NCBI GenBank assembly: GCA_964583165.1
Contig: CAZOVK010000058.1
Span: forward strand, 1-14,305
Length of the DNA: 14,305 nucleotides
Source of the DNA: CAZOVK01 sp964583165
GTDB lineage: Bacteria > Bacillota > Clostridia > Lachnospirales > WRAX01
Reading direction: 5' to 3'
Shown: positions 1 through 7,594 of the stretch, one piece after another
How the letters are laid out: every line of letters begins with the position of its first letter
Numbering within the stretch: the stretch's first letter is position 1
Notes under the pieces: generated by a model
Databases searched by the model: none
What the model saw: only the letters and a program-made list of their open reading frames with translations
Told to the model about the DNA's origin: nothing
Program-made: the position numbers and the translations under genes

Positions 1-37
1 TAATTAAGTTTATTTGAAGCTTCTCCAGTCGCAACAC

Positions 38-56
38 TAGTATGATAATTATACTA
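38..56. promoter_or_regulatory. Near-palindromic operator-like element
   Basis: TAGTAT (38-43) and ATACTA (51-56) are perfect inverted arms, and part of the 7-bp centre also pairs. The 11-mer AGTATGATAAT (39-49) recurs in the same orientation at 129-139, over the promoter of the downstream operon. A pair of matching sites just upstream of a winged-helix regulator gene suggests autoregulation. The sequence is AT-rich, so chance is not excluded. Confidence 0.35.
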
Positions 57-112
57 TAACAAACACTCATGTCAATCACTGCAAATTAAAATAAAATATT
101 TTCGAAAACCAC

Positions 113-141
113 TTGACAATATATAATCAGTATGATAATAT
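113..141 (+). promoter_or_regulatory. Candidate SigA promoter of the regulator/ABC operon
   Basis: A consensus -35 box TTGACA lies at 113-118. The AT-rich stretch after it offers several -10 boxes: TAATAT at 136-141 with a 17-nt spacer, or TATAAT at 139-144 with a 20-nt spacer. The start codon of the first gene is at 174, so the leader would be short. The -10 region overlaps a copy of AGTATGATAAT and a small dyad (ATGAT 132-136, ATCAT 143-147), so a repressor bound there would block RNA polymerase. The boxes are read directly; promoter activity is inferred. Confidence 0.6.
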
Positions 142-173
142 AATCATGTTGATAACAATTAGAGGTGAGCATA

Positions 174-707
174 ATGAACCAACTCATGAAAGCCCTGCGT
201 AATCCGATACAAAGCAAGCTTCTGCTAAACATACATTCCCTCAGGCAAACGACGGCGAAGCAGCTTATAGAGCTTAACAAGGATATACCGCAGGCGACGA
301 TTTACAGACATCTTAGCAAGCTGACAAGCGACGGCATAATCAAAGTCATACAAGAAAACCGCATACGCGGCGTTGTAGAAAAGGTTTATGCGATGGCTGT
401 GGAACTGTCACAGAATGCTACGTTAGAACTTCTGACGGGCGATGCGTACATGAATATGTTTACGGAGTATATGATGGGTATTATGCAGGAATTTCGAGAT
501 TACACGGCACAGGAGAACATTAACATAACAGGCGACGGTTCGGGCTTCTCACTCATACCAATCTACGCGACAAGGGAAGAACTCGCAGAGGTCGGCGCGA
601 AGATAACCGAAATATTGTTGCCGCTGGCTCAAAACCCACCCACGCCTGAACGCCGTTATAGAAATATTGGGCTAATCGTGACACCACCAAAAAAGATTGA
701 AGAATAG
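174..707 (+). CDS. Winged-helix (ArsR-like) transcriptional regulator
   Basis: A 177-residue protein, probably a DNA-binding regulator of the ABC transporter genes behind it. Residues 27-58 form a winged helix-turn-helix (TAKQLIELN, then PQATIYRHLSKL as recognition helix, then DGIIKV leading into the wing). This resembles the ArsR-like HTH families found beside ABC exporters. The C-terminal 110 residues are mostly helical with no recognised domain and may serve dimerisation or ligand sensing. I chose ATG 174 because AGAGGTGAG (161-168) is well placed for it; an in-frame GTG at 165 lies inside that ribosome binding site. The ATPase gene starts 12 nt after the stop, with its own ribosome binding site overlapping the stop, so the genes are co-transcribed. 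The ligand is unknown. Confidence 0.75.
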   Translation: MNQLMKALRNPIQSKLLLNIHSLRQTTAKQLIELNKDIPQATIYRHLSKLTSDGIIKVIQENRIRGVVEKVYAMAVELSQNATLELLTGDAYMNMFTEYMMGIMQEFRDYTAQENINITGDGSGFSLIPIYATREELAEVGAKITEILLPLAQNPPTPERRYRNIGLIVTPPKKIEE

Positions 708-719
708 AGGAGAATAACT

Positions 720-1433
720 ATGCTGACTATAAAGAATCTCACGAAAACCTATCAAGGCGGCAAAAAGGCCGTTGATAGCTTGAGCCTGACTATTAACACA
801 GGCGATATTTACGGGTTTATTGGCGCGAATGGCGCGGGCAAAACATCTACGATTAAAGCTGTCGTTGGCATTCACGAGTTTGACAGCGGTGAAATCACAA
901 TAAACGGCGTAAGTATCAAAGACGAGCCGTTAAAATGCAAGAGCATAATGTCTTATATACCCGATAACCCCGACCTGTATGAGCATCTGACAGGTATGCA
1001 GTTCATAAACTTCATAGCCGACCTCTACTGCGTGCCGCTAGCCGAGCGCAAGTTGCGTATCAAGAAATATGGCGATATGTTTGAGATGACACCCCATTTG
1101 GGTAATGTGATTTCTTCGTATTCTCACGGTATGAAACAGCGGGTAGCCATAATCGCCGCAATCGTGCATAAGCCGAAACTTCTGATTTTAGATGAACCGT
1201 TTGTCGGGCTTGACCCCAATGCTGCGTTTTTGCTGAAGCAGACTATGCAAGAGATTTGTAAAGAGGGCGGGGCGATTTTCTTTTCTACCCATGTCCTAGA
1301 TGTTGCCGAAAAAATCTGTAACAAGATTGCGATTATCAAGAACGGCAGACTGATTGCCAGCGGAGAAACCAAAAGTGTAACGGGCGACCGTTCGTTAGAA
1401 GATGTATTTATGGAGGTGCAGGCACATGCGTAA
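720..1433 (+). CDS. ABC transporter ATP-binding protein
   Basis: A 237-residue cytoplasmic ATPase that should power the membrane protein encoded directly after it. Visible motifs: Walker A GANGAGKT at residues 35-42; a Q-loop region in which the usual glutamine is replaced (SYIPDNPDLYEHLTG, 78-92), as is common in the CcmA-type exporter ATPase group; signature YSHGMKQR at 134-141, a variant of LSGGQ; Walker B LLILDEP at 154-160; the D-loop GLDP; and the switch histidine H191 in FFSTH. The length is normal for a single nucleotide-binding domain. AGAGGAG at 706-712 is the ribosome binding site. The 3' end overlaps the permease start by 8 bp, which suggests translational coupling. The cargo cannot be told from the sequence. 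Confidence 0.9.
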   Translation: MLTIKNLTKTYQGGKKAVDSLSLTINTGDIYGFIGANGAGKTSTIKAVVGIHEFDSGEITINGVSIKDEPLKCKSIMSYIPDNPDLYEHLTGMQFINFIADLYCVPLAERKLRIKKYGDMFEMTPHLGNVISSYSHGMKQRVAIIAAIVHKPKLLILDEPFVGLDPNAAFLLKQTMQEICKEGGAIFFSTHVLDVAEKICNKIAIIKNGRLIASGETKSVTGDRSLEDVFMEVQAHA

Positions 1434-3000
1434 TACATTACTTTTGTTAAAGGCACAGCTTATCAACACCTATTCGGTCAACGAGATTCTAACGCCGAAA
1501 AGCAGAAACCGCAAAAGCGCCATGCTTATGGCGTTCGCTATCGCTACAATGGGCATAGGTATGGCGCTTTATATCTCAATCACTGCGATTTCGCTGATAC
1601 AAATGGAGCTTGGCTATATACTCCCCGCTTATATGGTCACGGTAACAAGTTTCGCGATTCTGTTTCTTACGTGTTTCAAGGTGAACGGCTCGTTTTTCGG
1701 GAACAAAGACCATGAAATGCTCATGGTCTTGCCCGTTAAACCTAGCGCCATATTCGCCAGTCGTTTCTTAAATCTGTATATCCTGAACCTAGGGTTAAGC
1801 CTTGTGTTTGTTGTACCGAGTAGTATAGTTTGGGCGCTTAATATGACGAATGGTATGCTGTATCTGCCCTTGTTAATCATCAATGCGCTACTGTTACCCA
1901 TTATCCCGATGTGTATTGCCTCTCTGTTGGGTATTGTCATTATCATACTATCATCAAAGTTTAAGCGCGGTAATGCCGTATCCCTTATTCTGTCGTTCGC
2001 GTTAATCGGCGGCTTGGCTTATCTGTCGTTAAGCGCAAACAGCGCCCCGCAGGACATTTCGGCTATGAGCGCCGCTCTCGCCCAGAGTATCTACAAAATG
2101 TATCCGTTCGCTATGATGTTCACTGAATCATTCATGTTTGGTCAATTGGTTGGTATGATTGGGTATGCGCTCTTGTCACTTATCGCGCTGTTAGTGTTCG
2201 TCAAGCTCATTGCCCCGCGTTATGCCTCCATTAACCGTCTTGTAACGGCGCGTGCTAAAGTCGTTCATGGGCATAACACCAAAATCGCCGTAAACACACC
2301 GTTTATGGCATTGTACAAAAAGGAACTCAAACGCTATTTTGGTTCATACCTCTACATGCTTAACGCCGGCTTCGGGCTTTTCACCATCATAGCTTTAAGT
2401 ATCGTTTGCCTTTTCGTACCGCTTGAAACCATCGGAGCAATGGTGGGTATGCCCCAAATCGCTGATATGCTCACACAATACGCGCCGTTCTTTATCGCCG
2501 GATGTATTGCGCTGAGTTGCCCCGCGGCTTCGGCTATTTCTTTAGAGGGGAATAATCTTTGGGTATTACAAGCCGCGCCTGTATCAAAGAAAACAGTCGT
2601 CAATAGCAAAATAGCGGTGAGTTTGACGCTGTACGCCGTGACGATAGCGGTTAGTGTGTTGGTCTTTAGCTTTAAGATTGGCTTCTCAGCTTTTGATACG
2701 GTTATGCTCATAGCGTTCCCGTCTTGTTATGCCTTAATGACCGCCGTATTTGGCATTGTTATGAATAACAAATTCCCGAACTTCAACTGGTCGAATGAAA
2801 TGCAGGTTATTAAGCAGAGCACGCCTGTGATGATTTCGAGCGGTGGGTTAGTGGCTAGCGTGATTGTGGCTTTCTTGGGATTGGGTGTTCTTCCGAGTGC
2901 TTACAAAGGGGTAGGCATGGTTGGGGTATGTGTTGTACTTTTGGTTGTATCCGTCGTGATGTATAGTAGATTGACAAAAGTAAAGGTTTTGAGATACTGA
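1426..3000 (+). CDS. Polytopic ABC transporter permease
   Basis: A 524-residue integral membrane protein with about 12 hydrophobic segments, roughly at residues 33-58, 65-84, 116-137, 145-175, 185-203, 240-262, 309-332, 353-371, 391-415, 423-446, 471-490 and 495-513. It looks like a fused two-half exporter permease: residues 1-265 and 300-524 each hold about six segments, with a charged linker between (RLVTARAKVVHGHNTK). This is the membrane partner of the ATPase whose gene it overlaps. ATG 1426 is preferred over an in-frame upstream start at 1402 because GGAGGTG (1412-1418) is ideally placed for it. No signal peptide or catalytic motif is visible. The substrate is unknown; drug, peptide or lipid export are all possible. 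Confidence 0.8.
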   Translation: MRNTLLLLKAQLINTYSVNEILTPKSRNRKSAMLMAFAIATMGIGMALYISITAISLIQMELGYILPAYMVTVTSFAILFLTCFKVNGSFFGNKDHEMLMVLPVKPSAIFASRFLNLYILNLGLSLVFVVPSSIVWALNMTNGMLYLPLLIINALLLPIIPMCIASLLGIVIIILSSKFKRGNAVSLILSFALIGGLAYLSLSANSAPQDISAMSAALAQSIYKMYPFAMMFTESFMFGQLVGMIGYALLSLIALLVFVKLIAPRYASINRLVTARAKVVHGHNTKIAVNTPFMALYKKELKRYFGSYLYMLNAGFGLFTIIALSIVCLFVPLETIGAMVGMPQIADMLTQYAPFFIAGCIALSCPAASAISLEGNNLWVLQAAPVSKKTVVNSKIAVSLTLYAVTIAVSVLVFSFKIGFSAFDTVMLIAFPSCYALMTAVFGIVMNNKFPNFNWSNEMQVIKQSTPVMISSGGLVASVIVAFLGLGVLPSAYKGVGMVGVCVVLLVVSVVMYSRLTKVKVLRY

Positions 3001-3016
3001 TATCTATGATGAGGAA

Positions 3017-3062
3017 GAAAACCCTTGAATACTGTCGCTTTCGGTAGTATCCGAGGGTTTTC
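3017..3062. terminator. Bidirectional terminator-like hairpin
   Basis: GAAAACCCT (3017-3025) and AGGGTTTTC (3054-3062) are perfect 9-bp inverted arms, with an inner ATACT/AGTAT pairing. The TTTT runs inside the arms give a T-tract after the GC core on both strands. It starts 17 nt after the permease stop and could also end the convergent AraC-family transcript. Confidence 0.6.
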
Positions 3063-3142
3063 AAACGCTTAAAATATGCCAACGTCGCGGCATTGACGAC
3101 TGATAGGCTGTTCGGGTTTCGTAAGAGTATTCGCTATGGTGA

Positions 3143-3195
3143 GCCTTATTACAGTCACAGAATTACTGTGGCTGTGATAAGGCATTTTGTTTTTA
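3143..3195 (+). terminator. Strong intrinsic terminator
   Basis: An 18-bp stem (3143-3160 with 3166-3183, two G-T wobbles, no mismatches) encloses the 5-nt loop AATTA. It is followed on the + strand by ATTTTGTTTTT. The opposite strand has no T-tract after the stem, so it is oriented to stop + strand transcripts. It would back up the hairpin at 3017-3062 and stop read-through from the ABC operon from running antisense into the AraC-family gene. The 80 bp between the two hairpins show no gene. Confidence 0.75.
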
Positions 3196-3235
3196 CTAAT
3201 ATCGGATATTCCATTAACCATCAAGATGTTAACTT

Positions 3236-4162
3236 TCAACCAATCATTTCGTCAAGGGAAACAGGAATCACCCATATTTCCATCTTGGTTGCGTCTGGTG
3301 TGGTCTTGCAATACTTTTCAGCAGAAAACGGTTGTGTGACGAGATTCCGTGACTTTAGCCATGTGTCAAACAAGTATTTCATGGCTTTGTCTAACGCGGC
3401 GGTTCGGAGTTCGGTAAAGTTTTCAGCCTCTAATGTACAAACGACATATTCGGCGGCGGGCAGTTCCCATGCTGTGAAACCCTCTGGTACGGGTGATTGC
3501 AAATTTGCAGATGCCCCCGCAAAGTAGGTGAATGTTCCGTCCATATCTTCATTCATCATGGATGCCCCTAATTCAATGTCATTAGGCAGAAGATTTGACA
3601 AGTAGGGTTTCTTCTGATGAAATGTGTCCCAAAGTTGACCGGGTACGTCAATACCAGTTGTTTCTCCGACAGGTGTATGGGATATTGATACCTTGCCCGA
3701 AAGCCCGATATATCTTTCTGGTTGTGTCAATGTTTTACGCGTGATTTCAATTACGATGTTTTCAGTTATAAGCGGAACATCCTCGTCAACCACTGTGTAG
3801 TTCAAGAGCAATTCGGGCTTTATGACTTGATTGAGATGAACAGGGTTTGTTCTGTATTCATCGGGAGTAATGCCATAAGCTGCCTTAAAAGCTTTGGTAA
3901 AACCCTCATGGCTGTTGAAGCCATACTCTAACGCAACATCCAATATGCGCCTTTCTCTGTCTTTAAGCGATTCCACAGCCCGTGCCAAGCGGCGAAGCTT
4001 TATATATTCACCAACAGGTCGCTTAACCAGTCTGCTGAACAACCTCTGAAAGTAGAATGGGGAAAGGGCGGCGATACAAGCCAATTCGTCCGGCTTCATT
4101 TCCTTTGCGATATTGTTCTCAATATAATCTACTACTTGTTGAATGGATTCCCATGCGTGCAT
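3236..4162 (-). CDS. AraC-family regulator with GyrI-like effector domain
   Basis: A 308-residue transcription factor. Residues 1-105 hold the two AraC helix-turn-helices: ELACIAALSPFYFQRLFSRL at about 26-45, and ILDVALEYGFNSHEGFTKAF at 73-92 followed by YGITPDEYR. Residues 130-305 match the layout of the GyrI-like (SOUL/BacR) small-molecule-binding domain, seen for example in ERYIGLSG, EYVVCTLEA and the C-terminal KMEIWVIPVS. Family members often sense toxic or aromatic compounds and activate efflux genes. Control of the convergent ABC operon is possible but unproven, as is control of the divergent cas operon about 500 bp away. The start is supported by AGGAGGT (minus strand, 4170-4176), 7 nt from ATG. 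Confidence 0.85.
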   Translation of the reverse strand: MHAWESIQQVVDYIENNIAKEMKPDELACIAALSPFYFQRLFSRLVKRPVGEYIKLRRLARAVESLKDRERRILDVALEYGFNSHEGFTKAFKAAYGITPDEYRTNPVHLNQVIKPELLLNYTVVDEDVPLITENIVIEITRKTLTQPERYIGLSGKVSISHTPVGETTGIDVPGQLWDTFHQKKPYLSNLLPNDIELGASMMNEDMDGTFTYFAGASANLQSPVPEGFTAWELPAAEYVVCTLEAENFTELRTAALDKAMKYLFDTWLKSRNLVTQPFSAEKYCKTTPDATKMEIWVIPVSLDEMIG

Positions 4163-4184
4163 GTTTCTTACCTCCTGATTATCT

Positions 4185-4214
4185 ATTATAGCCTAATCAT
4201 AGCAGGATTTACAA
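4185..4214 (-). promoter_or_regulatory. Candidate SigA promoter of the AraC-family gene
   Basis: Read on the minus strand, TTGTAA (4209-4214) and a perfect TATAAT (4185-4190) are separated by 18 nt. They sit 23 nt upstream of the start codon with the ribosome binding site between. This is seen directly; activity is inferred. Confidence 0.55.
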
Positions 4215-4302
4215 GTTCATGCTTGTTCTGTAATGCCCTTTTTGAATCACACGACAATACTACTAAAGCAGATTGCACGGTATGTAACAGTTCATGTCAT
4301 AA

Positions 4303-4317
4303 ATAAGTATGACTTAT
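4303..4317. repeat. Short palindrome, possible protein-binding site
   Basis: ATAAGT (4303-4308) and ACTTAT (4312-4317) are perfect arms around ATG. An overlapping pair, GTCATA/TATGAC, flanks the left arm. It lies about 120 bp upstream of the AraC-family gene start and about 275 bp upstream of the cas promoter. It is AT-rich and could be chance. Confidence 0.25.
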
Positions 4318-4357
4318 CAGCACATGATAGTTGCTAGAGGTGCATTTTGGTTTGTAG

Positions 4358-4492
4358 ATGGAGGAACTTAAAGAAAAGCTTAACCGTACCACAATATCTA
4401 TAGATAGTTAGTAGAGCAGGATTGCTACTTATGAAGTCAGTAATCTCCTACAAGGGAAGTATGAGAGCCAAACGATTGAAGTGTTCATATGA
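4358..4492 (+). pseudogene. Possible degraded small reading frame
   Basis: From ATG 4358 a frame reads MEELKEKLNRTTISIDS, then two adjacent TAG codons (4409-4414). The same frame then continues as SRIATYEVSNLLQGKYESQT to a TGA at 4490-4492. The composition looks protein-like: charged and helical, with a GKYESQ stretch vaguely like the linker region of large serine recombinases. I do not recognise a family with confidence. A weak purine-rich stretch precedes the ATG. It may be a remnant of a lost mobile gene or a chance open stretch. Confidence 0.2.
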
Positions 4493-4578
4493 CATATTTT
4501 GCGCCTTTTTGGACGTAGGTGTCATGCCAATTTCGCAAGCGATTGCACTGATTGTATAGGAAAATTTTGTGTACAATT

Positions 4579-4612
4579 TTGTCGTTATATGTTAAACTTA
4601 ATAGAATATAAC
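4579..4612 (+). promoter_or_regulatory. Candidate cas operon promoter with flanking inverted repeat
   Basis: TTGTCG (4579-4584) and TAGAAT (4602-4607) have an ideal 17-nt spacer and lie about 50 nt upstream of the cas3 start. A perfect 7-bp inverted repeat, GTTATAT (4584-4590) and ATATAAC (4606-4612), spans the spacer and the -10 box, so a dimeric regulator bound there could control the operon. No other good promoter is evident before cas5c. Confidence 0.5.
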
Positions 4613-4658
4613 TTGTGTTACTTTGTTGAATTGTTATACATAAATGGAGTGACTTATT

Positions 4659-6875
4659 TTGGTCTACGCGCATACTTCACGCGGCAGTGGTGATGGAGAA
4701 CCGCTCGCTTGCCATTTACAAAGAGTCGCTCGCCTTTGTGCGGAGAATTGCCGCAATGCGTTTATTGACGAGGATGAAGGTTATAATGCCGGACTTTGCC
4801 ATGATTTGGGCAAGTGTGGGCATTTGTTTCAGGAGGTCTTGCGTGGTCGCGAAACAAAGATTGACCATGAATCTCCCGGGGCGTATTGGATTATGATGAA
4901 ATATCGCGGGCTCGCATATGACGCTGCACTTGCGATTCACGCGCACCACAAGGGGCTTAAAACCGATATTCCCGAATCTTTCGGCAGTTACATATTGATT
5001 AACAAACATAGTGAGTATAATGGGCGACGATATGCCTGTAACTCAAAGACGATTGATGATTATATCGCCGGTGAGAAACTCGTTTTTAGGGATATGCGAA
5101 GTATTAAGCGGAACGACAATGCCATTCCCGCTATGTTGAGGGTGAGGTTGTTATTGTCCGCCTTGTGTGACGCTGACTATACTGCTACTGCTGGGCATTT
5201 TGAAGACTTAGAAGATGATGAGCGTGGGGCGTTGCCGTGTTTTGACAGAGCGTTTGAGTGCCTTACGGCTTATCGTGATGGACTCATCAGGCAGTCTAAG
5301 GCTAGTGAGCATATTAACTCATTGCGGCGTGACCTTTATGATGCGGCACTGGCAGCAGCGCAATGGGAGAGTGGGGCGTTTTCGCTGTCTGCGCCAACCG
5401 GGAGCGGCAAGACATTGGCCATGTTGGGGTTTGCGCTTAAACACGCTCTCAAGCATGGCAAAAGGTGCATAATATTTGTTTTTCCATATTTGACACTTAT
5501 AGAACAGGCGGCTTTAGAGATTCAAAAGGCGTTGTGTCCACTTTCTGACGATGCCGGCTACATTTTCAAAGACCATTCACAGGCGCGTGAGGGTAAGGCG
5601 GGTTTTGCTGTTCCAAACTGGAATGAACCTATTATTGTTACTACCACTATCAAGTTTTTTGAGAGCCTGTTTGCGAACAATCCGACACGGGTTAGGCATT
5701 TGCATAATATAGCTAATTCGGTTGTGTTGTTTGATGAGGCACAGAGTATGCCTTTTGGTTATGCGCCACAGACATTGGAAACGCTTGTGGAGCTGTGCAG
5801 GCGATACAACACGACTGTTTTGTTTTCGACAGCGACACAGCCGGCGTTTAATTTGCTATATAAAGAATGGTCACCGCGTGAGATTGTTCCGGCGGAACTC
5901 AATTTGTTTGAGCGCGCACGGCGGGTGAAGATTTCTTGGCCCGATTCGATAACAAGTGAATTATCTTGGGAAGAATTAGCCGACGAGTTGGTGGGGCATA
6001 ATCACGCATTGACAATTTTGAACACACGGGCACAGGCGCAGACACTCACGGCATTGATTCGGGAGAAATACCCAGAATCCCCCGTTTTTCACTTGTCTAC
6101 CAATATGTGTATTGCGCATAGGGAAAGCACGCTAAATCTTATTAGAGCACGGTTGAAATCGGCGGAAAAGTCACCTTGTATTCTTGTAAGTACGCAATGT
6201 ATTGAAGCGGGTGTAGATATTTCTTTCCCGTCTGTTTATCGTGCTTTGGGGCCGCTGGATTCTGTGGTACAGGCGTTTGGGCGGTGTAATCGCAATGGTG
6301 AAGTCGCTTTAGGTAATGCGCGGGTATTCTTGCCGCCGCTTACGGACAGGCGTTATCCCGATAGTAACTATGAGTTTGCCGCGTCAAAGCTTTCGGCTAT
6401 GATTGAGCGGGGTGGAGTGGATATAGATGACCCATTGGCGTTACGGAAAGCGTTTGAGGATTTGGCGAGGGGCGCTATCGACGAGGGGTTAAGGGGTAAG
6501 TTTGCGGACTTTGCCGATGCTGTGAAAATGAGGAATTATGAGGAGATAGACAAGCATTATCACTGGATTGACAGGCGTGGGATAAATATTATCGTACCAT
6601 ATGCGCCCATGAAAGATTTGTTTGAGGAGTTATGTGAAACCTCACACGGTAGGCGCATTGGGCGTGAATGGTTAAGAAAGGCACAGCCCATAAGCGTCAA
6701 TGTGTCGCTAAGACGTGGCGCGCGGTTATGGGATTATCTGGAGCAGGTGGTTTGCCATTATAATGGTGAAACCTTGGGTACTGACTGGTTTTATCCGATA
6801 AAAAACGACGTATACGACGAGATATTCGGATTGAAGTTGGATTATACGGATGATATAGATGACTTTATTAAGTGA
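4659..6875 (+). CDS. cas3: Cas3 nuclease-helicase (type I-C)
   Basis: The 738-residue effector recruited to target-bound Cascade to nick, unwind and degrade DNA. An N-terminal HD nuclease domain occupies about residues 1-215: H19, the HD pair H48-D49 in GLCHDLGK, the HAHH cluster at 94-97, and D171 in CDADY. The SF2 helicase follows: Walker A SAPTGSGKT at 244-252, motif II DEAQ at 359-362 (where many Cas3 proteins have DEAH or DEVH), motif III FSTATQP at 389-395, motif V CIEAGVDIS about 514-522, and motif VI QAFGRCNRNG at 538-547. The C-terminal domain ends near 738, normal for the family. The start is TTG 4659, with GGAG at 4646-4649; it begins VYAHT, as Cas3 HD domains usually do, and no ATG fits. 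cas5c follows after 10 nt. Confidence 0.95.
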   Translation: MVYAHTSRGSGDGEPLACHLQRVARLCAENCRNAFIDEDEGYNAGLCHDLGKCGHLFQEVLRGRETKIDHESPGAYWIMMKYRGLAYDAALAIHAHHKGLKTDIPESFGSYILINKHSEYNGRRYACNSKTIDDYIAGEKLVFRDMRSIKRNDNAIPAMLRVRLLLSALCDADYTATAGHFEDLEDDERGALPCFDRAFECLTAYRDGLIRQSKASEHINSLRRDLYDAALAAAQWESGAFSLSAPTGSGKTLAMLGFALKHALKHGKRCIIFVFPYLTLIEQAALEIQKALCPLSDDAGYIFKDHSQAREGKAGFAVPNWNEPIIVTTTIKFFESLFANNPTRVRHLHNIANSVVLFDEAQSMPFGYAPQTLETLVELCRRYNTTVLFSTATQPAFNLLYKEWSPREIVPAELNLFERARRVKISWPDSITSELSWEELADELVGHNHALTILNTRAQAQTLTALIREKYPESPVFHLSTNMCIAHRESTLNLIRARLKSAEKSPCILVSTQCIEAGVDISFPSVYRALGPLDSVVQAFGRCNRNGEVALGNARVFLPPLTDRRYPDSNYEFAASKLSAMIERGGVDIDDPLALRKAFEDLARGAIDEGLRGKFADFADAVKMRNYEEIDKHYHWIDRRGINIIVPYAPMKDLFEELCETSHGRRIGREWLRKAQPISVNVSLRRGARLWDYLEQVVCHYNGETLGTDWFYPIKNDVYDEIFGLKLDYTDDIDDFIK

Positions 6876-6885
6876 GGTGATAAAT

Positions 6886-7590
6886 ATGAAGGTATTCAAA
6901 GTGGACGTTTGGGGTGATTTCGCGTGCTTTTCCCGCCCCGAATCTAAGGTAGAAAGATTCAGTTACCCAATAATCAATCCATCGGCCGCGCGGGGTGTGC
7001 TGGACGCGATTTACTCTAAAAATATTGAGTTTTATTGGCAGATTGACCGCATTGAGGTCTTGCGCCCAATAAAATTTATCGCGTTAAAGCGCAATGAGGT
7101 TAAAGAGAAAATCAGCACACGCGCCGTTATAAGCGCAATGGGCGGCAAGGAGCTTGCGCCGACTGTGGTTGATGCCACTAAGGAGAGCGCAGGCAGTGAC
7201 CAGGTAGGGAGAACACAACGCCAAACAATGGCATTATGCGACGTGAAATATCGCATTCACGCGCATATTGTGCCGCGTCACGGCTTTGTTGGGCAGATAA
7301 ATGCGCTGGAATCGCAGTTTGAGCGGCGCGTCACAAACGGCAAATGCTTTGCGCAGCCCTATTTCGGTCAGCGTGAGTTTGTGGCATACTTTGCGCCTGC
7401 TGAGAATGAATCCCCGATTGATTACAGTCAAAAGCTGGGTTATATGGTTTATGACGTATTCAATCTGGATGTTGTATCTACCGACAATGCCGCGCCGTTT
7501 ATTAGCCTTTTTGAAGCAGAAATTGTAGGCGGGGTTATGGAAGTGCCGTCGTGGAGTGACGCGCGGGTCAAAAAACCGCCGAGGGGGTGA
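6886..7590 (+). CDS. cas5c: Cas5c (Cas5d), crRNA-processing endoribonuclease and Cascade subunit
   Basis: A 234-residue RAMP-fold protein. In type I-C, which lacks Cas6, Cas5 cuts the repeat RNA and keeps the 5' handle. Family signs: N-terminal KVDVWGDFACFSRPE, then YPIINPSAARGVLDAIY (27-43), RIEVLRPIKFIALKRNEV (55-72), and RTQRQTMALCDVKYRIHA (109-126). The tyrosine of LDAIY (Y43) is a likely match for the catalytic Tyr46 of the Bacillus halodurans enzyme. The Lys-His pair of that enzyme would fall near 112-114, where this protein reads R-Q-T. The C-terminal 14 residues are basic and proline-rich. ATG 6886 is chosen over 6859 because GAGGTGA (6874-6880), overlapping the cas3 stop, serves it. 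cas8c begins 4 nt after the stop. Confidence 0.92.
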   Translation: MKVFKVDVWGDFACFSRPESKVERFSYPIINPSAARGVLDAIYSKNIEFYWQIDRIEVLRPIKFIALKRNEVKEKISTRAVISAMGGKELAPTVVDATKESAGSDQVGRTQRQTMALCDVKYRIHAHIVPRHGFVGQINALESQFERRVTNGKCFAQPYFGQREFVAYFAPAENESPIDYSQKLGYMVYDVFNLDVVSTDNAAPFISLFEAEIVGGVMEVPSWSDARVKKPPRG

Positions 7591-7594
7591 ACAC

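Larger units (their letters stand above)
4215..4578. other. Intergenic region without a supported gene
   Basis: This stretch between the AraC-family gene promoter and the cas promoter holds no convincing intact gene. It contains a short palindrome (4303-4317), a broken reading frame (4358-4492) and AT-rich sequence close to the cas promoter. No tRNA, insertion sequence ends or attachment site were recognised. Confidence 0.6.

Noticed and set aside
165..173. GTG start for the winged-helix regulator
   Set aside because: It falls inside the ribosome binding site AGAGGTGAG, which serves ATG 174.
1648..1657. TTCGCGATT inside the permease gene, resembling the leader element
   Set aside because: Only 9 bp match, in coding sequence without flanking symmetry; likely chance.
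3198..3210. 13-bp palindrome AATATC-G-GATATT after the AraC-family gene
   Set aside because: It is AT-rich and single, lies downstream of a gene, and has no partner site in the window.
3093..3527. 144-codon frame on the + strand
   Set aside because: It lies mostly antisense to the AraC/GyrI gene, runs through the terminator at 3143-3195, and has no family features.
4499..4693. 64-codon cysteine-rich frame on the + strand, and an overlapping minus-strand frame at 4485-4673
   Set aside because: They cross the cas promoter and cas3 start, lack a good ribosome binding site, and look like chance AT-rich open frames.
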